From assembly GCA_007922225.1 (NCBI GenBank), contig ML679974.1:3399105-3463104 (forward strand): a DNA stretch of 64,000 nucleotides. Reading direction: 5' to 3'. Shown piece by piece: positions 11,690 through 23,633 of the stretch. How positions within the stretch are numbered: position 1 is the stretch's first letter; the number at the start of each line of letters is the position of its first letter. Source of the DNA: Emydura subglobosa (lineage: Eukaryota; Chordata; Testudines; Chelidae). A program made the translations under genes and the position numbers. The notes below the pieces were generated by a model, which was not told where the DNA came from, did not search any database, and saw nothing but the letters and a program-made list of their open reading frames with translations.

Positions 11690-12860
11690 CTCTCAGCAAG
11701 CTTGTGTAGGGGGTGTGTTTTGTTTTGTATTTTTTAAACAGGAAATCCTTACCAAGTTTCCAGGCAGAGAGCTAGGGTAAGGGGTCTATTAGCCCTTTAC
11801 TGAAATTTAGTGGGTCTTTTTGGTTGGCCATCTCTTGAGGAAGCAGGACTCTGAAACGGACAGCCCCAGGGCCAGTGGCAAGAGGACAATGCACCAAGTC
11901 AGCCTGATTGCCAGCCAGGAGGGTGGGGCACGGGGGTCCCGTGTGAGCTGCCTGGGCAGAGAGCAGGGCCGAGCTAAGGACAAAGCAGCCAGTGGCTGGG
12001 AGATGAGAGAAGCAGCCCAGGCCAGGGAGTTGAGCTGACTAGACCAGACCAGACAAGACCAGACCTGACCCACAGCAGCAGAACCAGAAGAGCAGTCCAG
12101 AGAGCCAAGCTGAGCAGAAGGGAGCTGGGGCTGGAGCTGTGTGGAGCTGGGTGCGGTGAGCAGCTGGGGAGAGCGAGGGGGACCCTGGACAGGGACCGGC
12201 CCAGGGAGATGCCACCAGCCAATTGGCCTCACAGACCAGACTGGGAGGGGAATCGTGACCCAGATGGGTGGCTGATGCTGGGAGAAGGGCCCTGCCCCCT
12301 AGGACGTGGGGGCATGTGGCCACTGCCATAGCTAGTGTCTGACTCTCTATCCCTGCAGTGCAGCCAGGCAGGAGGCCTGTGACATGTGAGAAACAGGCTG
12401 TTAACATCTCTAACACCCCAGAGATGCTGTGTGTGATGCCGTGTGCAAGAGGGCAGTTTTAGGTGTTTTCCTTTAACCTTTCTCCTCTTTTATTTATTTT
12501 TTAAATTGATTTCTGTTCAATAAATTGTATTTGCTTTAAACTGTATGCAATAATTAGTGGGTCAGGGATGTGTCTAGTGCAGAGAGAGTAGTCCGAAGTG
12601 AGGACACCCAAGCTCCGGCCCTAAGTGACCACAACAAGATTTGTGGTTGACTCCCCCCAGGAATCCTGGGCCCAACCTTGTGGGAGTTATAGGGACCCTG
12701 CCACACAGGAGAGTGGGAGGGGAGCCCTCGAGGTCAGGCAAGCCTCTGGGTAAAGGGATTGGGAGCAAGGACTCAGATCCTTTTGCTAGCCAACTCCACC
12801 GGGGTAGTGTAGGAGCCAGGAAAGTTCTCCACAATAGCGGGGCCATTCCCCTGCTTACAT
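11690..12860 (+). repeat. LTR-like candidate repeat, unclassified
   Basis: A GC-richer 1.1-kb block inside A+T-rich DNA. It contains an AATAAA polyadenylation hexamer in a T-rich setting (around 12518-12530) and a GC-rich part downstream. The composition and polyadenylation signal resemble a solo LTR, but I could not fix TG...CA ends or a target duplication. The ORFs inside are low-complexity and not convincing as genes. Confidence 0.3.
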
Positions 12861-15800
12861 TAGCTTAATGAAAGCCAGTGGTGAAAATTAAAGTTAAATA
12901 AATAGGACAGTGTGGGGTGGGGCTGGGATCCAAGACACTAGTGAAGAAAAGAGAGAGGAAAACCTATACTGGCCTTCACCTTTATAGGGCCCCTGCTTAC
13001 ACCTCCACCCTGATTAAGTAAAGCAACAAGCATTTCTTAATTAAGAATCAGCTGTGGGGAAGTTCATGGATTAAGCTCTTAGGCCCTGGTACACATTTGG
13101 CATTGGGAGTTATTGACTACCTCGTTGGTTGCATTCTGAGTGCTGGGTCCTTCTCTTCCTCTTCCACTACCGTGACAAAGGTCTGTATGTTGTTTCCACT
13201 TTCTTTTCCTGATAATGGGAGGAGATTCCTTTTTCTTTGCCCTGCTCATGGAGACCATGCCAAAAGGGGAGGATCAGGGAGGTGGTCTTTTCTCTTTGTT
13301 GTGTGGTGAGGAATAGAGGGCATGGAGACTACCTGGTCTTATGGCTGGGGTAAGAAGGAAGGAGATCAAATTGCTCAGTGCTCCTTAGCTACTCAATGCA
13401 GACTCTATGGCCCTGGGTTGCTCTCAAAAACTCTGCTATGAATATCTTTCCCAAGTTAGCAACACTGTTGAGGATAATTGTCAGAACTCCAATGTTGCTG
13501 ACCTTGAGGCTATTCAGCAGAGTTTTTCAATTGGATATATCAGAAAAATTTGAAAGCTTAGAGACCCCTCAGAAAAAGCCTCCAGATCTGCTGAGCCTTT
13601 TCTGATGCCATCATAAAGATGTGTATGTGACATGTGTGGTTAGACATCTGTTGCAGTAGAATAGTATTTCTTCTTTCTCCTTGGACTGCACTGAAACAAG
13701 TCCTCCTGATTTATAGGTTCTTCACAGCCTACTGCAGAATTTCTATTCCAAATATCTAGAGTTGAGTTCAGCTCCAGGGGCGTGAGTGCAAGTCCTGTTG
13801 ATTTCATAGTTACACCCATGCTGAATTTGGCCATTGGACCCCGAATTCTTGAAACTTTCTTTTTCATTCTTTCCACAGTTGGCAAGGGTGGAAGCTGCAG
13901 GATGCCAGGGATCTCAGTCCTATTTCTTCCTTCCTTCCTTTTTCATACTTCTGTAAATTGCTGTTTTGTAGAGCTTCAGTTTACTGCCTCTTCAGGGCTT
14001 AGTCTGTTTAGCCTGTTCTATAACTGGGACATTTTAAAAACATTTCCCATGATTGCTAACACTGGTTAAGCTCCCTGGGCACTAGCTGTGGTGGGAGCCC
14101 TAGTGTAAACAGGCTACTGGTTCACAAAACCAAAATCTAAAAGAAATATTTCCATACATTATTTTTCAAACTTCCTGTGGTCCCAGATTTTGTTTTGTAA
14201 ATAAACACACATTTCCATGGGTTACATATTCTAAATTCTCTTTTCTAAGCTCTGAATTTTAAGACGTGAAGTATCTGCCAACAGCTCCATGTCTGCTTGT
14301 TTTTAGTGACTCCAAATAAGAGCAGAAGTGGAGGTATATAAGCTGTGCAAGTTCTGGCTTCTGGACAACTGTAAAAAGAATTATCCAGATTCCCTGCATT
14401 TGACATTTAATCACCTTCTGGTCTGTTCTACTCAGTTACAGAAGGTTAATCTCTCTTTTTTTATGCTCCTGCTCCTTTCCAACTGAAATTTCAAGTAAAA
14501 TTAACTTGGAATTTCCAGGCTTTCAAACATTTCTGAACTTTAAGAAAATCCACATTCTCTTAAAGGCTTTTTTAAGCTGAAGTAACCAAGTTTTTTTTTT
14601 TTTGCCTGGGAATTTCCTTAAGTTTTAAAAAATTGTTTAATAATTAATTTATGATAGAAATCACTGTAGAGGTTGCAGCAGATCCACAAATTCCACAGGG
14701 ACCACGAACTATGTGTGCTCTTTGGATCTTGCAAGCTGTGCAGAGTCTCTCATGGACCTTGCAAATGGTGCAACATATAACATTTCTAAGGTAAAGTGTA
14801 TTTGTTGAAAAATCTTGCTTTAAAATAGGTTTATTTTAAGAGCCCTCCATCTTAATACATACTTGTGAGTACTTTAAGCATATTCGATTGTAGAAGGATT
14901 GAATATCTACACCAAAATAATTCTTTAGTGACCCTTTTTCTTTTTTAAAGTAAATTTAGTGTTCGTATAATCTGACCTGGGATACTGAGTCCTCTATTTA
15001 CAGACCAGATGATGATAACATATGCTTTAGCTGTCTGCTCAGGCTTCTCACTAACTCCTGTTTACTATGGATTGGACAGAGATGATCAGTGATGGTGATC
15101 TGATAGTAACAATTTTTGGCCATTGCATATAAGGTGCACAGGATTGGAGACCTATGGGGATAGGCTTTGTATCCCATTACTAGCCCTCTAAGCCATCTAG
15201 TTCCCCATATGATTAGCATTCAGACAGTCACTTTTGCTGAAGGCATTGGAACAAGTGACCTGGAGCCTTTATGTTGTTGTCATTCCTCTTTGTAATCAAA
15301 CAGAAGCAGAAACAATTGCTTTGATCAGTCATTCTTCCATTTCCCTCCGTCCCCCCAGGTAATGCCTTTATCTTTTCCCATAGATCCCTGCATGCACACA
15401 CTATAAACAAGTAGTAAAAATCTCTGAATCATCAAATATAGTTCCTCGGGTGCATTCCAGAAGACAAGTCAGAAATTTTGGTTTTTGCAACTATTCCTGC
15501 TCTTGAATTTGTCTCTTTAAATTCTCTTACATCAGGATGGCACCATTTACAGGGAAAAAATGCATTACCAGACAAAGCAGGTCAGGGGAAATATAATATC
15601 TGGAGTCCTCTGATGAGTATTCTGATCTTGCTAAATAATTGCAGTCTGCAACCATCACTAATACCTATCAGGAAACAAATATATAGATCTTCATGTTCAG
15701 AACCTATCAAGAAAATTCAGGAGGGCACTAGGCAGTATATTACTATTGATTATGTTGAAAATATCCAGACTTCTATCTATGGTTTTCAAAACAGAACAGA

Positions 15801-16704
15801 GCAGGAAATTTTGATAGGGAAGCACCAAGAAATAGCCTAATAGTTTTCACATCATAACAAGGTACATCTTTGGAAGTATAATGTTTTTCTGCTCCTTGGA
15901 TGTCACAGGGATTACCATTTCATTATGTTTTTTACATCAAGTATCCAGGGTAAACATAAACTCTGGAAGTCTACACAATTTATATCTAAGGCTAAAAGTG
16001 CTATCTTTAGTTTGGTAAGGAGAAGCTCTTGTGTGTTAACACAAGTGCAGATAACAGCTACTGTAAGCCCTGGTGTCTGTTTAAACAAATCTGCAAATTA
16101 TAAAAAGTTCTAATGAGTTCAAGTACTGCAAGCAAACTAACTTTATAGCTGGCAAGGGATGTTTTCTTGCTGATGCCCCACTTGGGATATTATTGCTATG
16201 TAAGCAGGGTCTGAATGGACTCTCCCCTACTGAGCTGGTATTTGCATGAGCACACCTACCTTGCTTAGGTGCTCAGCATGATGGGACTGCTTTGCCCAAA
16301 TGATCCCTTTTGGTTGGTGTTGGGTTAAAAATCACTTTAGTGTTAAATGAAGGGGTAATGAAGTGTTGTTCCCCTGACTGTCTGAACAAAGGGCAGCAGA
16401 ACTGTGCTTAGCCTGTTCTGATTGAACGATCTCTATTATCTGAACCAAACTGGCTAAGCAAGGGGGTTCAGATGCCAGAGCTTTTTGAAGGCTGATAGAG
16501 GGTGGGGACAGGTATTCCTGCCTGGAAGTGTGGGCTCTGCTTAAAAGCCCCAAACATGGTTTAATCGCTGCCTCTCACTGTTCAAAAATAGAGCTAGTTA
16601 AGATTCCATTAGGAGTCTTTTGTTTTGTTAAGTGCTTGCTAAAGTTGAACTCATCCACAGTGGGACAGCATTCCTGCCCTGTTTGAGCACTGAGATTCAC
16701 CTGC
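12861..16704. other. Intergenic stretch, no gene recognised
   Basis: No recognisable exon or TE protein. The stretch at 13760-13850 resembles short dispersed palindromic repeats seen elsewhere in the window. The part at 15720-15840 shares similarity with 22080-22205 (see findings). Confidence 0.45.
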
Positions 16705-16707
16705 TAA

Positions 16708-17635
16708 GGCCTTGTCTACACTTGAAAAATAAGTCAACATACTTATGTCGACTTTATGTCGGCTGATGTTCACACTGCTCTTCTTGAGTTGGTGGAATGC
16801 GTCCTCACCTGAAGTGCTTCCACTGACCTAAGGGGCAGTGTGGGGGGAGCTGAGAGAACCATCTCTCAGCTCCCTGCCAGAAGCCAACAGGCTCCCTATG
16901 GGCTGCCCTCCCCACCTCCATTCCTGGTCCCAGCATGCAGGGACTTCTCCATGCCCCCAGCCCCACTCCCAGGAGCCGGCTGAAGCCCTGTGTCCTGCCC
17001 AGTCATGGCTCAGAGCCATTTCTGGGCTCACTGGGCAGCAGGCGCCTATGGCGTGCCTGAATCCCAGGCTTGCGGCCGGTGGGGGGGCAGCTGTCCACTC
17101 CCCAGCTTGGAGCCAGGGGACAGCTGCCTCTGCGTCTCTTGGGCTTGCAGCCAGGGGGCAACCTCCCATGCCCTGGCTCAGAGCTGGGGAACAGCAGCTG
17201 CCGCATGTCCCAGGTTTGCAGCTGGGGTGGCAGCCTTCTGTGTCACAGTTCAGAGCCCAGTGGTAGCCACCCTTGTCTCTCCTGGTCCCAGCTCTCAGCC
17301 AGGAGCCGGGTGGCTTACTCAGTCCTGACTCACAGTTGGGAGTGGGCTATCACCCCACTTACTTGTCAATTTCACTGCTCTAACAGAGCAAGTATGACAA
17401 CTGACAAGTATGAAAGCCCCTCCACCACTCCAAGGGGACACAGTGTCTACACTGACACTGTGTCACCCTAACTCTGCCGATAAAAGCTCTATGCCTCTTG
17501 TAGAGGTGGTTTTATTTTGTCAAAAAAAACAGGGCAGTTTTATCGGCAGGGAGCTGATTGCAGTGTGTACACTAGCACTGTTTTGTTGACAAAAGCTGAC
17601 TTTTGTCAACAAAACTCTCTAGAGTAGATGAGGCC
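16708..17635. mobile_element. Harbinger-like MITE 1
   Basis: A 928-bp element beginning GGCCTTGTCTACACTT and ending AGAGTAGATGAGGCC, imperfect inverted termini. It is flanked by TAA at 16705-16707 and 17636-17638, matching the 3-bp TWA duplication of PIF/Harbinger elements. No transposase is encoded. The centre (about 16840-17340) is GC-rich and made of degenerate short repeats around GGGCAGCAG and GGGACAGCTG-like words, producing misleading long ORFs. Confidence 0.75.
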
Positions 17636-17671
17636 TAAGAGCTGACAGTCACTAAGCATGGCAGTCACTTA

Positions 17672-18952
17672 GACCTGGTCTACACTGGTGGCTTAATTCG
17701 AATTAATTACTCCCGTGTCTATACTTGCGCATTGTTAATTTGAATTAAGGAGCCTTTAAAATCAAATTAATAAAACCACCTCTGCAAGTGGATTAGTGCC
17801 TGAAGCGCATCAATTAATTCGTATTAGTGTGAGTGTGGATGCAATGGGACTTAATTCAAATTAATTAGCCTCCAGACTGTATCCCATGATGCCCCATTTC
17901 AGTACCCTCCCCCAAAGCAGCCCCGGGAAGATTTAAATCTTCATTTCCTGTGGTAAATGGGTTTAAAATCCAAGCTGTGATCACACGCCCCGCACACACA
18001 CAAGAAGCCCTTTGCAGTTTGTCTCTTTAAGGGTTTGAAAGATTACATCCCCCCCTTCCCGCGCGGTGAATGCGTTTTAAATGCCCAGCAGGCCCTTTGC
18101 AGTTTGTCCCTTTAAGATTTGTCCCTTTGAAAGGTTAGCCCTTTAAAGTTTGTCCCTTTGAAAGATTTCACCACCCACCCCGCTCCCCATGTGGTGAATG
18201 CGTTTTAAATGCCAGCAGTGAGAGGAAATTCTTTGCTACATTGTTTCAGTGGCCAATCATGGAAATTGATACTTTCTTAAGAGTTTATTCACAGTGCTAC
18301 ATGCAGATACATTATATCATGCTTTCCATCAGTGAAATGGAAACATTTGTATCACTGTATTAATAGACTAACTGACTCCATTGTTATTTATCTTACATTC
18401 ACCTGTAGAATCAAAATCAAAGGCAAGCAATATACAGGGAGTGGTGGGGGGAGCATAAAAGGCAAACAGCATACTGGTAGGGGGGTTTGTTTGGGAAGGG
18501 AAAAATCAAAGGCAAGCAATATACAGGGGGTGGTGGGGGGAGCATAAAAGGCAAACAGCATACAGTTCTAAACTAATCCAGGATAAGCTGCAATGTATTT
18601 GTCACAGTCAAAATGAGAGCATAGTTCAGCTGGCTCCATGTGCCTGCAGCAATGGCGATCGGGGAAGTAAAAAAACAGCATGAAAATCCTTTTCCTGTTT
18701 GTTTGGGGGTGGGGGAAGCAGTGCTGCATCCTGGGATGATGACACTCGTCACAACAGCCTCTATGGTTAATTGCACTGTGGGATAGCTTCCCACATTGCA
18801 CTGCTTTCTAATTTGAATTAAGGCTGGCCAGTGTGGACGCAAGAAACCAGCACAAACACTGTAGTGTGGACAGTCTGCAGCACTTTCTATAAATTGCTTT
18901 CTGTAATTCGAATTAAGCTAATTCGAATTAGTGCTGCAGTGTAGACATAGCC
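17672..18952. mobile_element. Harbinger-like MITE 2
   Basis: A 1281-bp non-coding element. The left end is GACCTGGTCTACACTG; the right end is the complement of GGCTATGTCTACACTG. It is flanked by TTA at 17669-17671 and 18953-18955. Subterminal AATTCGAATTA palindromes occur near both ends. It contains internal duplications at 18066/18191 (GGTGAATGCGTTTTAAATGC) and an 89-bp tandem repeat. Only 36 bp separate it from MITE 1. Confidence 0.8.
18413..18563. repeat. 89-bp tandem duplication, about 1.7 copies
   Basis: The unit starts AAAATCAAAGGCAAGCAAT at 18413 and again at 18502 with few mismatches. It includes a GGTGGGGGGAGCATAAAAGG segment. It lies inside Harbinger-like MITE 2. Confidence 0.88.
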
Positions 18953-18959
18953 TTAGAGC

Positions 18960-19680
18960 TGAGAATCAGAGAGCTGGATGGAACTTCAAGAAACCAACCC
19001 CCAGAGGTCATAGTGGAGAAGCAGGTGGTAACAAAAGGTGATGGTTTGCAGCAGAGTGGCTGGCAGATTGGCTCGCAACATGGCCTGCAGAGCAACGAGT
19101 GGCCAGCATGGGCAGCTGGTGAAGGGTGGCTGGAACAGAGTGGCCAGATGGGGGAGTGAGCAAGGTACCTTCTTTCCCCTTCTTGCAACCAGGATGTCAG
19201 AGGTGAACTCTGGGTCTGCCCTGACTAATGACAACACCTGAGTGGGATGTTGTGAAGGGAGGGGCACATTAAAGGAACTTCTTGTTGCTGAATATAAGAA
19301 TCTGAAGCAAAAGGAAACTGCCCCACATACCTTGGGGTGGGTGTTTTGTTCATGGTTCATGTGAATCCTACTTGCAGCGTTTTCCCAAGTTAATGCCGGG
19401 TTACTTTTCCCCTTTTTGTTAAAGGTCTCTTTTCTATTCGCAGTCTCTGTGCTTGCAAGTGGGGAAGTACTGCCTCTAAAGGTACCCAAGAGATGGTGTG
19501 TAATTGACCCAGGTTACTGGGTGGGGGCTCAAACCGGTTTTGTGTTGTATTGTTGAAAGGAACCGCTAGATATTGAACCCGGCCCTTGTTACTGCTGACT
19601 CCAACTGGCAGAAGGGTTACCGCTATAAGCAATTTTTGTTTTGAGATCCTCCCAAACACTGGAAATTCAAATGGCTTCTT
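18960..19680. repeat. LTR-like or other dispersed repeat, unclassified
   Basis: A block immediately right of MITE 2. It has a GC-rich left part (GGCTGGCAGATTGGCTCGCA and similar) and a right part with TTGAACCCGGCCCTTGTTAC and CAGAAGGGTTACC near 19575-19625. I believe this resembles a dispersed sauropsid repeat, possibly an LTR, but saw no TG...CA termini or target duplication. No convincing coding capacity. Confidence 0.35.
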
Positions 19681-20512
19681 TCAGGGAAATATCCCCTTAG
19701 TGAAAGAATTTCCCTCATGAGTTGCATGCTCTTTCAACAACACAGAGTGCTGGGCACAGAAGTGAGCAAAGTGCAGCAACCTTTCCCCAGGAGTACAAGA
19801 GGAGTAATAATTATACTAGCTTAGTCAAATTCAAGGTGAATTGGTGAAATGTGGGAATATGTAGTGTACAGTGCATAAAATATACATTTGAATGAACAAT
19901 GGTATGAACTTACAACTAGTGCTGTACTTTGTATTCCTCAGCTAATTAGTCCTTTATTAGAAGATTTTTATATTGACATTGATTTCCATATTTGTCCACA
20001 TAGCTTCCATTTTTAAACAACTAATTTATCTCCCTTATCAAGTAAAGAGAATGGTAGACAGTCTATACAGAAAGCACAATACTGAAATTAAAAACAAAAG
20101 CAGATGTATCACCAGTTCTGTCTGTTCATCTGAGTCCTGTATATAATAAAAGGTCAATTGCCCTGCAGGGACTGCTTTTTCTTGTGTGAAGAAGCCTGCA
20201 GAATCAGGGCCTTAAAGGTTCTTTCTCTTTCTTCCTGTGGTTTTGCCTACTGTTAATTGGCAGAAGCAGTTGGTCTGTTACAGGCAAGATGTGCTATGGC
20301 ATTCACAGACATATTGCTGGGGGTGGAGGGGGGAAATCAAGGACAGATATGAAAAAATTATAATCAATACAACTTAACTGAGTCTCAGATTTGCAAGAAA
20401 AATAGCATATGTCAGGAAGAGCAGTTTATTTCAGGTGCAGGTGTCATAAAGATGGATTGGTTCTAAATTTCTAATATTTTCCATATTATAAATTATTCTG
20501 GAAATAGATTGG
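19681..20512. other. Intergenic stretch, nothing recognised
   Basis: A+T-rich, no recognisable feature. Confidence 0.4.
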
Positions 20513-20514
20513 TA

Positions 20515-21103
20515 GAGCCCTGAGTGGATATACAAATGTGGATACTCATCTGATACGTATCTGCCACAATTATCTTACCGTGGACTGCCATTCGCAGTGT
20601 GTTGATCCGCACCAGCAGGCATCTGCAGCTCTGGGGCCCCGAAACCCCTCCAGGCAGCTGCCCAACAGCTGATCAGCATGCAGGGAGTCCCACAGAACAG
20701 CTGATTGATTGACAGCCAGCAGGGGAGCCTCCCCCCAAGAGCTGTTCAGCAGGGCTCCCCTGCTGGCTACTTATCAGCTGTTCTGCTGGGCTTTCCTTGC
20801 CAGTGGCTGATCAGCTGTTCTGCGGTGCTCTCCCTGCTGGCCAGGGAGCCCAGTGGAATAGCTGATCAGCGGCTGGCAGGGAAGCCCTCCCGAAACAGCT
20901 GATTGGAGGCCAGCCCCCACCTCCAATCTCAAAGGCGGGGAATCAGCCTCAAAGGCTCTAAGCTGCAGAGAGCTGCTTCCCTGCCTTTGAGATCTGCATC
21001 TGCTCCATTATCTGATCAAAATGATCTGCGGATATCCACATCTATATCTATGGATGTGGATATCCGCAGCTATAAAGTGGATATCCGCAGATTTGCAGGG
21101 CTC
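20515..21103. mobile_element. Palindrome-rich MITE candidate with TA flanks
   Basis: Ends are GAGCCCTG and CAGGGCTC, perfect 8-bp inverse complements, flanked by TA at 20513-20514 and 21104-21105. The TA flanks would fit Tc1/mariner-type insertion, though termini this short are weak evidence. Inside, GGATATCCGC-type palindromes occur near the right end and many CAGCTGWTCAGC-like motifs fill the GC-rich middle (20640-20910). No transposase ORF. Confidence 0.5.
21027..21068. repeat. Perfect 16-bp hairpin
   Basis: Arms TGCGGATATCCACATC at 21027-21042 and its exact reverse complement at 21053-21068, loop of 10 bases. A third partial arm follows at 21078-21090. Part of the element around it. Confidence 0.93.
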
Positions 21104-21105
21104 TA

Positions 21106-23330
21106 TAGATTAGTTTCAGTCTGTCAAAGGATATGGATGCTCTATGGTTGCTGGTCTATGGTCACCACTATACAGATAGTTTTCAGTAATTATGATATGC
21201 AAATGACAGCACTTTGGTTTCAGAACTTACCATCAGCATGCCCCCAACAGACATGCTCACTTCAAATTTTGTCATGTCACCCAAATCTTGTGAAACAAAC
21301 AAACCAAAAAAACCCTCCAGCCTTTTAAAACCAGTCTTTGTCAGAAATATTGTTAATTAATTATTTTGGTAATAACTATATCCTAGGTTAATAAATATCT
21401 CCATTTTGGAGTTTATTTAGCCCTTGATACAATTGCTGTCTCATTAATAGAAATCACTCAGGTTATTCTCTAAATATTTTCATGGTAGATACGAAAGCTC
21501 TGTATATGTCTCTAATAAAAAGACAAATAACACAAATTTCTGCTGTGTACAATTCTGCTGGAACACCATCTTGCTTTCTGGCTTGCTTTAGTCCCACCAA
21601 AAATCAATGGAAAATGCTCCCATATGCACAAATGATTTTATGGCTTGGTAGCTGTGTGCAGTTTCCAGGCAACAAAGCATTTGTTTATATTGAAAAGTGC
21701 AACAACAAAAATTTAATGTAACAGTATCTCATTTACTAATTGAAAAACAAATTGTACAATAGTATAGAAAATTAAAAAAAAACTTTAACTGGAGAAAGGC
21801 AGACCATGCAGTTAGTAATGTTCTAATAATTAAAACCATTCTATTTTTTCTCCTCTGATGGCCAGAAATAAGATTAAACTTGGCAAATGTAGAGCATGTG
21901 TATGTGTGAGTGAGAGAAAGAGAACAAATAGTACACTTTGGGCCTGAAGAATCTGTAGCATTCAATGTACATCTTAATGTATAGGAGATAGACCCAATCC
22001 TCATTTGATATAAAATGAAGTCAGTGGAACTACACAGATTTATACCAGTTGAGAAACTGGTTTAATATTGTATGAGCATGCAGGTAGGCACTATGGAGCA
22101 GGTTGAACATTACTATTAATTATGTTGAAAATATCACAACTCATCTCTCCCTGTTTTCATCATAGAATAGGGCAAGAAATGTAGCTGATGGCACTAAGAA
22201 GTGTATTACTTTCTAACAAGAAGTATTTTATCTATTATTACAAGGCAAAATTTAATAGGGGATGCTGGGAGGGCAGCAGAGTGATTATATATAGAGAGAT
22301 TATTCCCTAAGGTTCCTAGTTCTAACTTTCCACATTCTTGACAGCAAAGAGAAATACATCTGAATAACATAGACAACATTAATTTTAGAATAATCTCTTA
22401 TGGAAACAGAGAAGAAAATGTGATGGATGAAAATGGGAAAAGATCAGAATTCAGTTTTGATGCTAGCAGAGATATTCTCACTGTTTTTACATATGTATGT
22501 TGTTAATGGGCTGATCAATAAAACCACTATGGATTTTGAAAATTTATATTATGATAATGTCTGAATTCAGTGAGGTAGTGTTTGCTCATATGGAGTTTAC
22601 TGCAAGATTGGGGCTTAATATATTACTCTTTGGGCATTAAACACACAGGATGTGCATTGCTGCTGAGTTGATATAGCTACTGGAATCTTAACTTTTGCAT
22701 TTCATGACTCTGTATTTTTGTTGAGCAACCTTAATTTTTATTAACACAGGATTTGTGCATTGTTTGTATCTTACCTTAATTAATAACTCAAGTTCCTTGG
22801 CCCCCAAACACAGTGTTTCTGAGAAGGAGCACAGAACTAGTGCTATGTTGGAAATTGGATGATTTAAAGAGGATTTACAGGGCCAAAAGCAATTTTTCAC
22901 ACCTGTACTCTATTATAACATAATCTGAATTATATGAACCAATACTCCTCTGTTTCTAAGCTTTGGGTTTTTTTGAGAGATCATCCCCTCACTCCCCATT
23001 ATCCCTGGTCTACAATGTTCATCTGTTGTATTGTCCAAAGAAAACTTGTCAGTACGGTGATGACATCATGGAAGCCTTTTTTGCATTTATATTTTGGCAA
23101 AATATATGAATTCAATATACTGCCCATATCACATGTCAGAAATGACAAGGGAAAGGCAAATAGAAGAAGTAAAGAAATGTAATTACTGTATGCAACATCC
23201 AAACAAATTAAGTGTGTCATATATCTTGAGAGACAATAAACCAACAATGTCTGGCAAAAAGAGATACTCAGAAAGATCCTCCTTGCCTCAGCCAAGTCTA
23301 AGGAATGGCCCTGTTTCAAATGGAGAATTC
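21106..23330. other. Intergenic stretch, no gene recognised
   Basis: No exon or TE protein recognised. It contains the second member of a diverged repeat pair at 22080-22205 and, at about 22005-22060, a short motif of the dispersed GAAGTCAGTGGAACTACAC type. Confidence 0.45.
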
Positions 23331-23633
23331 AGTATTGCCAACCCCAAGTGTTCAGAAAATGAGACAGGCCCCCCAAAAATCATGAGGTTGCTTAAAAATA
23401 ATGAGATTTTCAAAAATATATTTTTTCCATTCTTTTTCTTTGCATTTTGGTTTATGGATCTTTAGGATACATTTGGATTGCTTTGATGTTTTCTCAGCTA
23501 ACATAAGCACTTACCTTTTCTTTAAATGAAAGCTGAGCTTTTTAATCCAATATTTGTCTTCAGAAGCTGACACTTTTGGAAAAACACCAAATATCACAAA
23601 CCTCACCATCAAATCACAAGAGTTGGCAACACT
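23331..23633. mobile_element. MITE with AGTATTGCCAAC termini
   Basis: A 303-bp element starting AGTATTGCCAAC and ending GTTGGCAACACT, an imperfect inverted pair. It has no ORF. I could not identify a target duplication, so the superfamily is open. A similar left end occurs at 27745. Confidence 0.6.

Noticed and set aside
11807..12416. Minus-strand frames of 82-141 codons rich in Leu, Ser and Pro
   Set aside because: Inside the LTR-like GC-rich block, with overlapping frames and no conserved motif.
15478..15840. 120-codon open frame on the plus strand
   Set aside because: Overlaps the diverged repeat at 15720-15840 and lacks any known motif.
16838..17471. Several overlapping 110-142-codon frames
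   Set aside because: They lie in the GC-rich, internally repetitive core of Harbinger-like MITE 1 and exist in several frames and both strands, as expected from composition.
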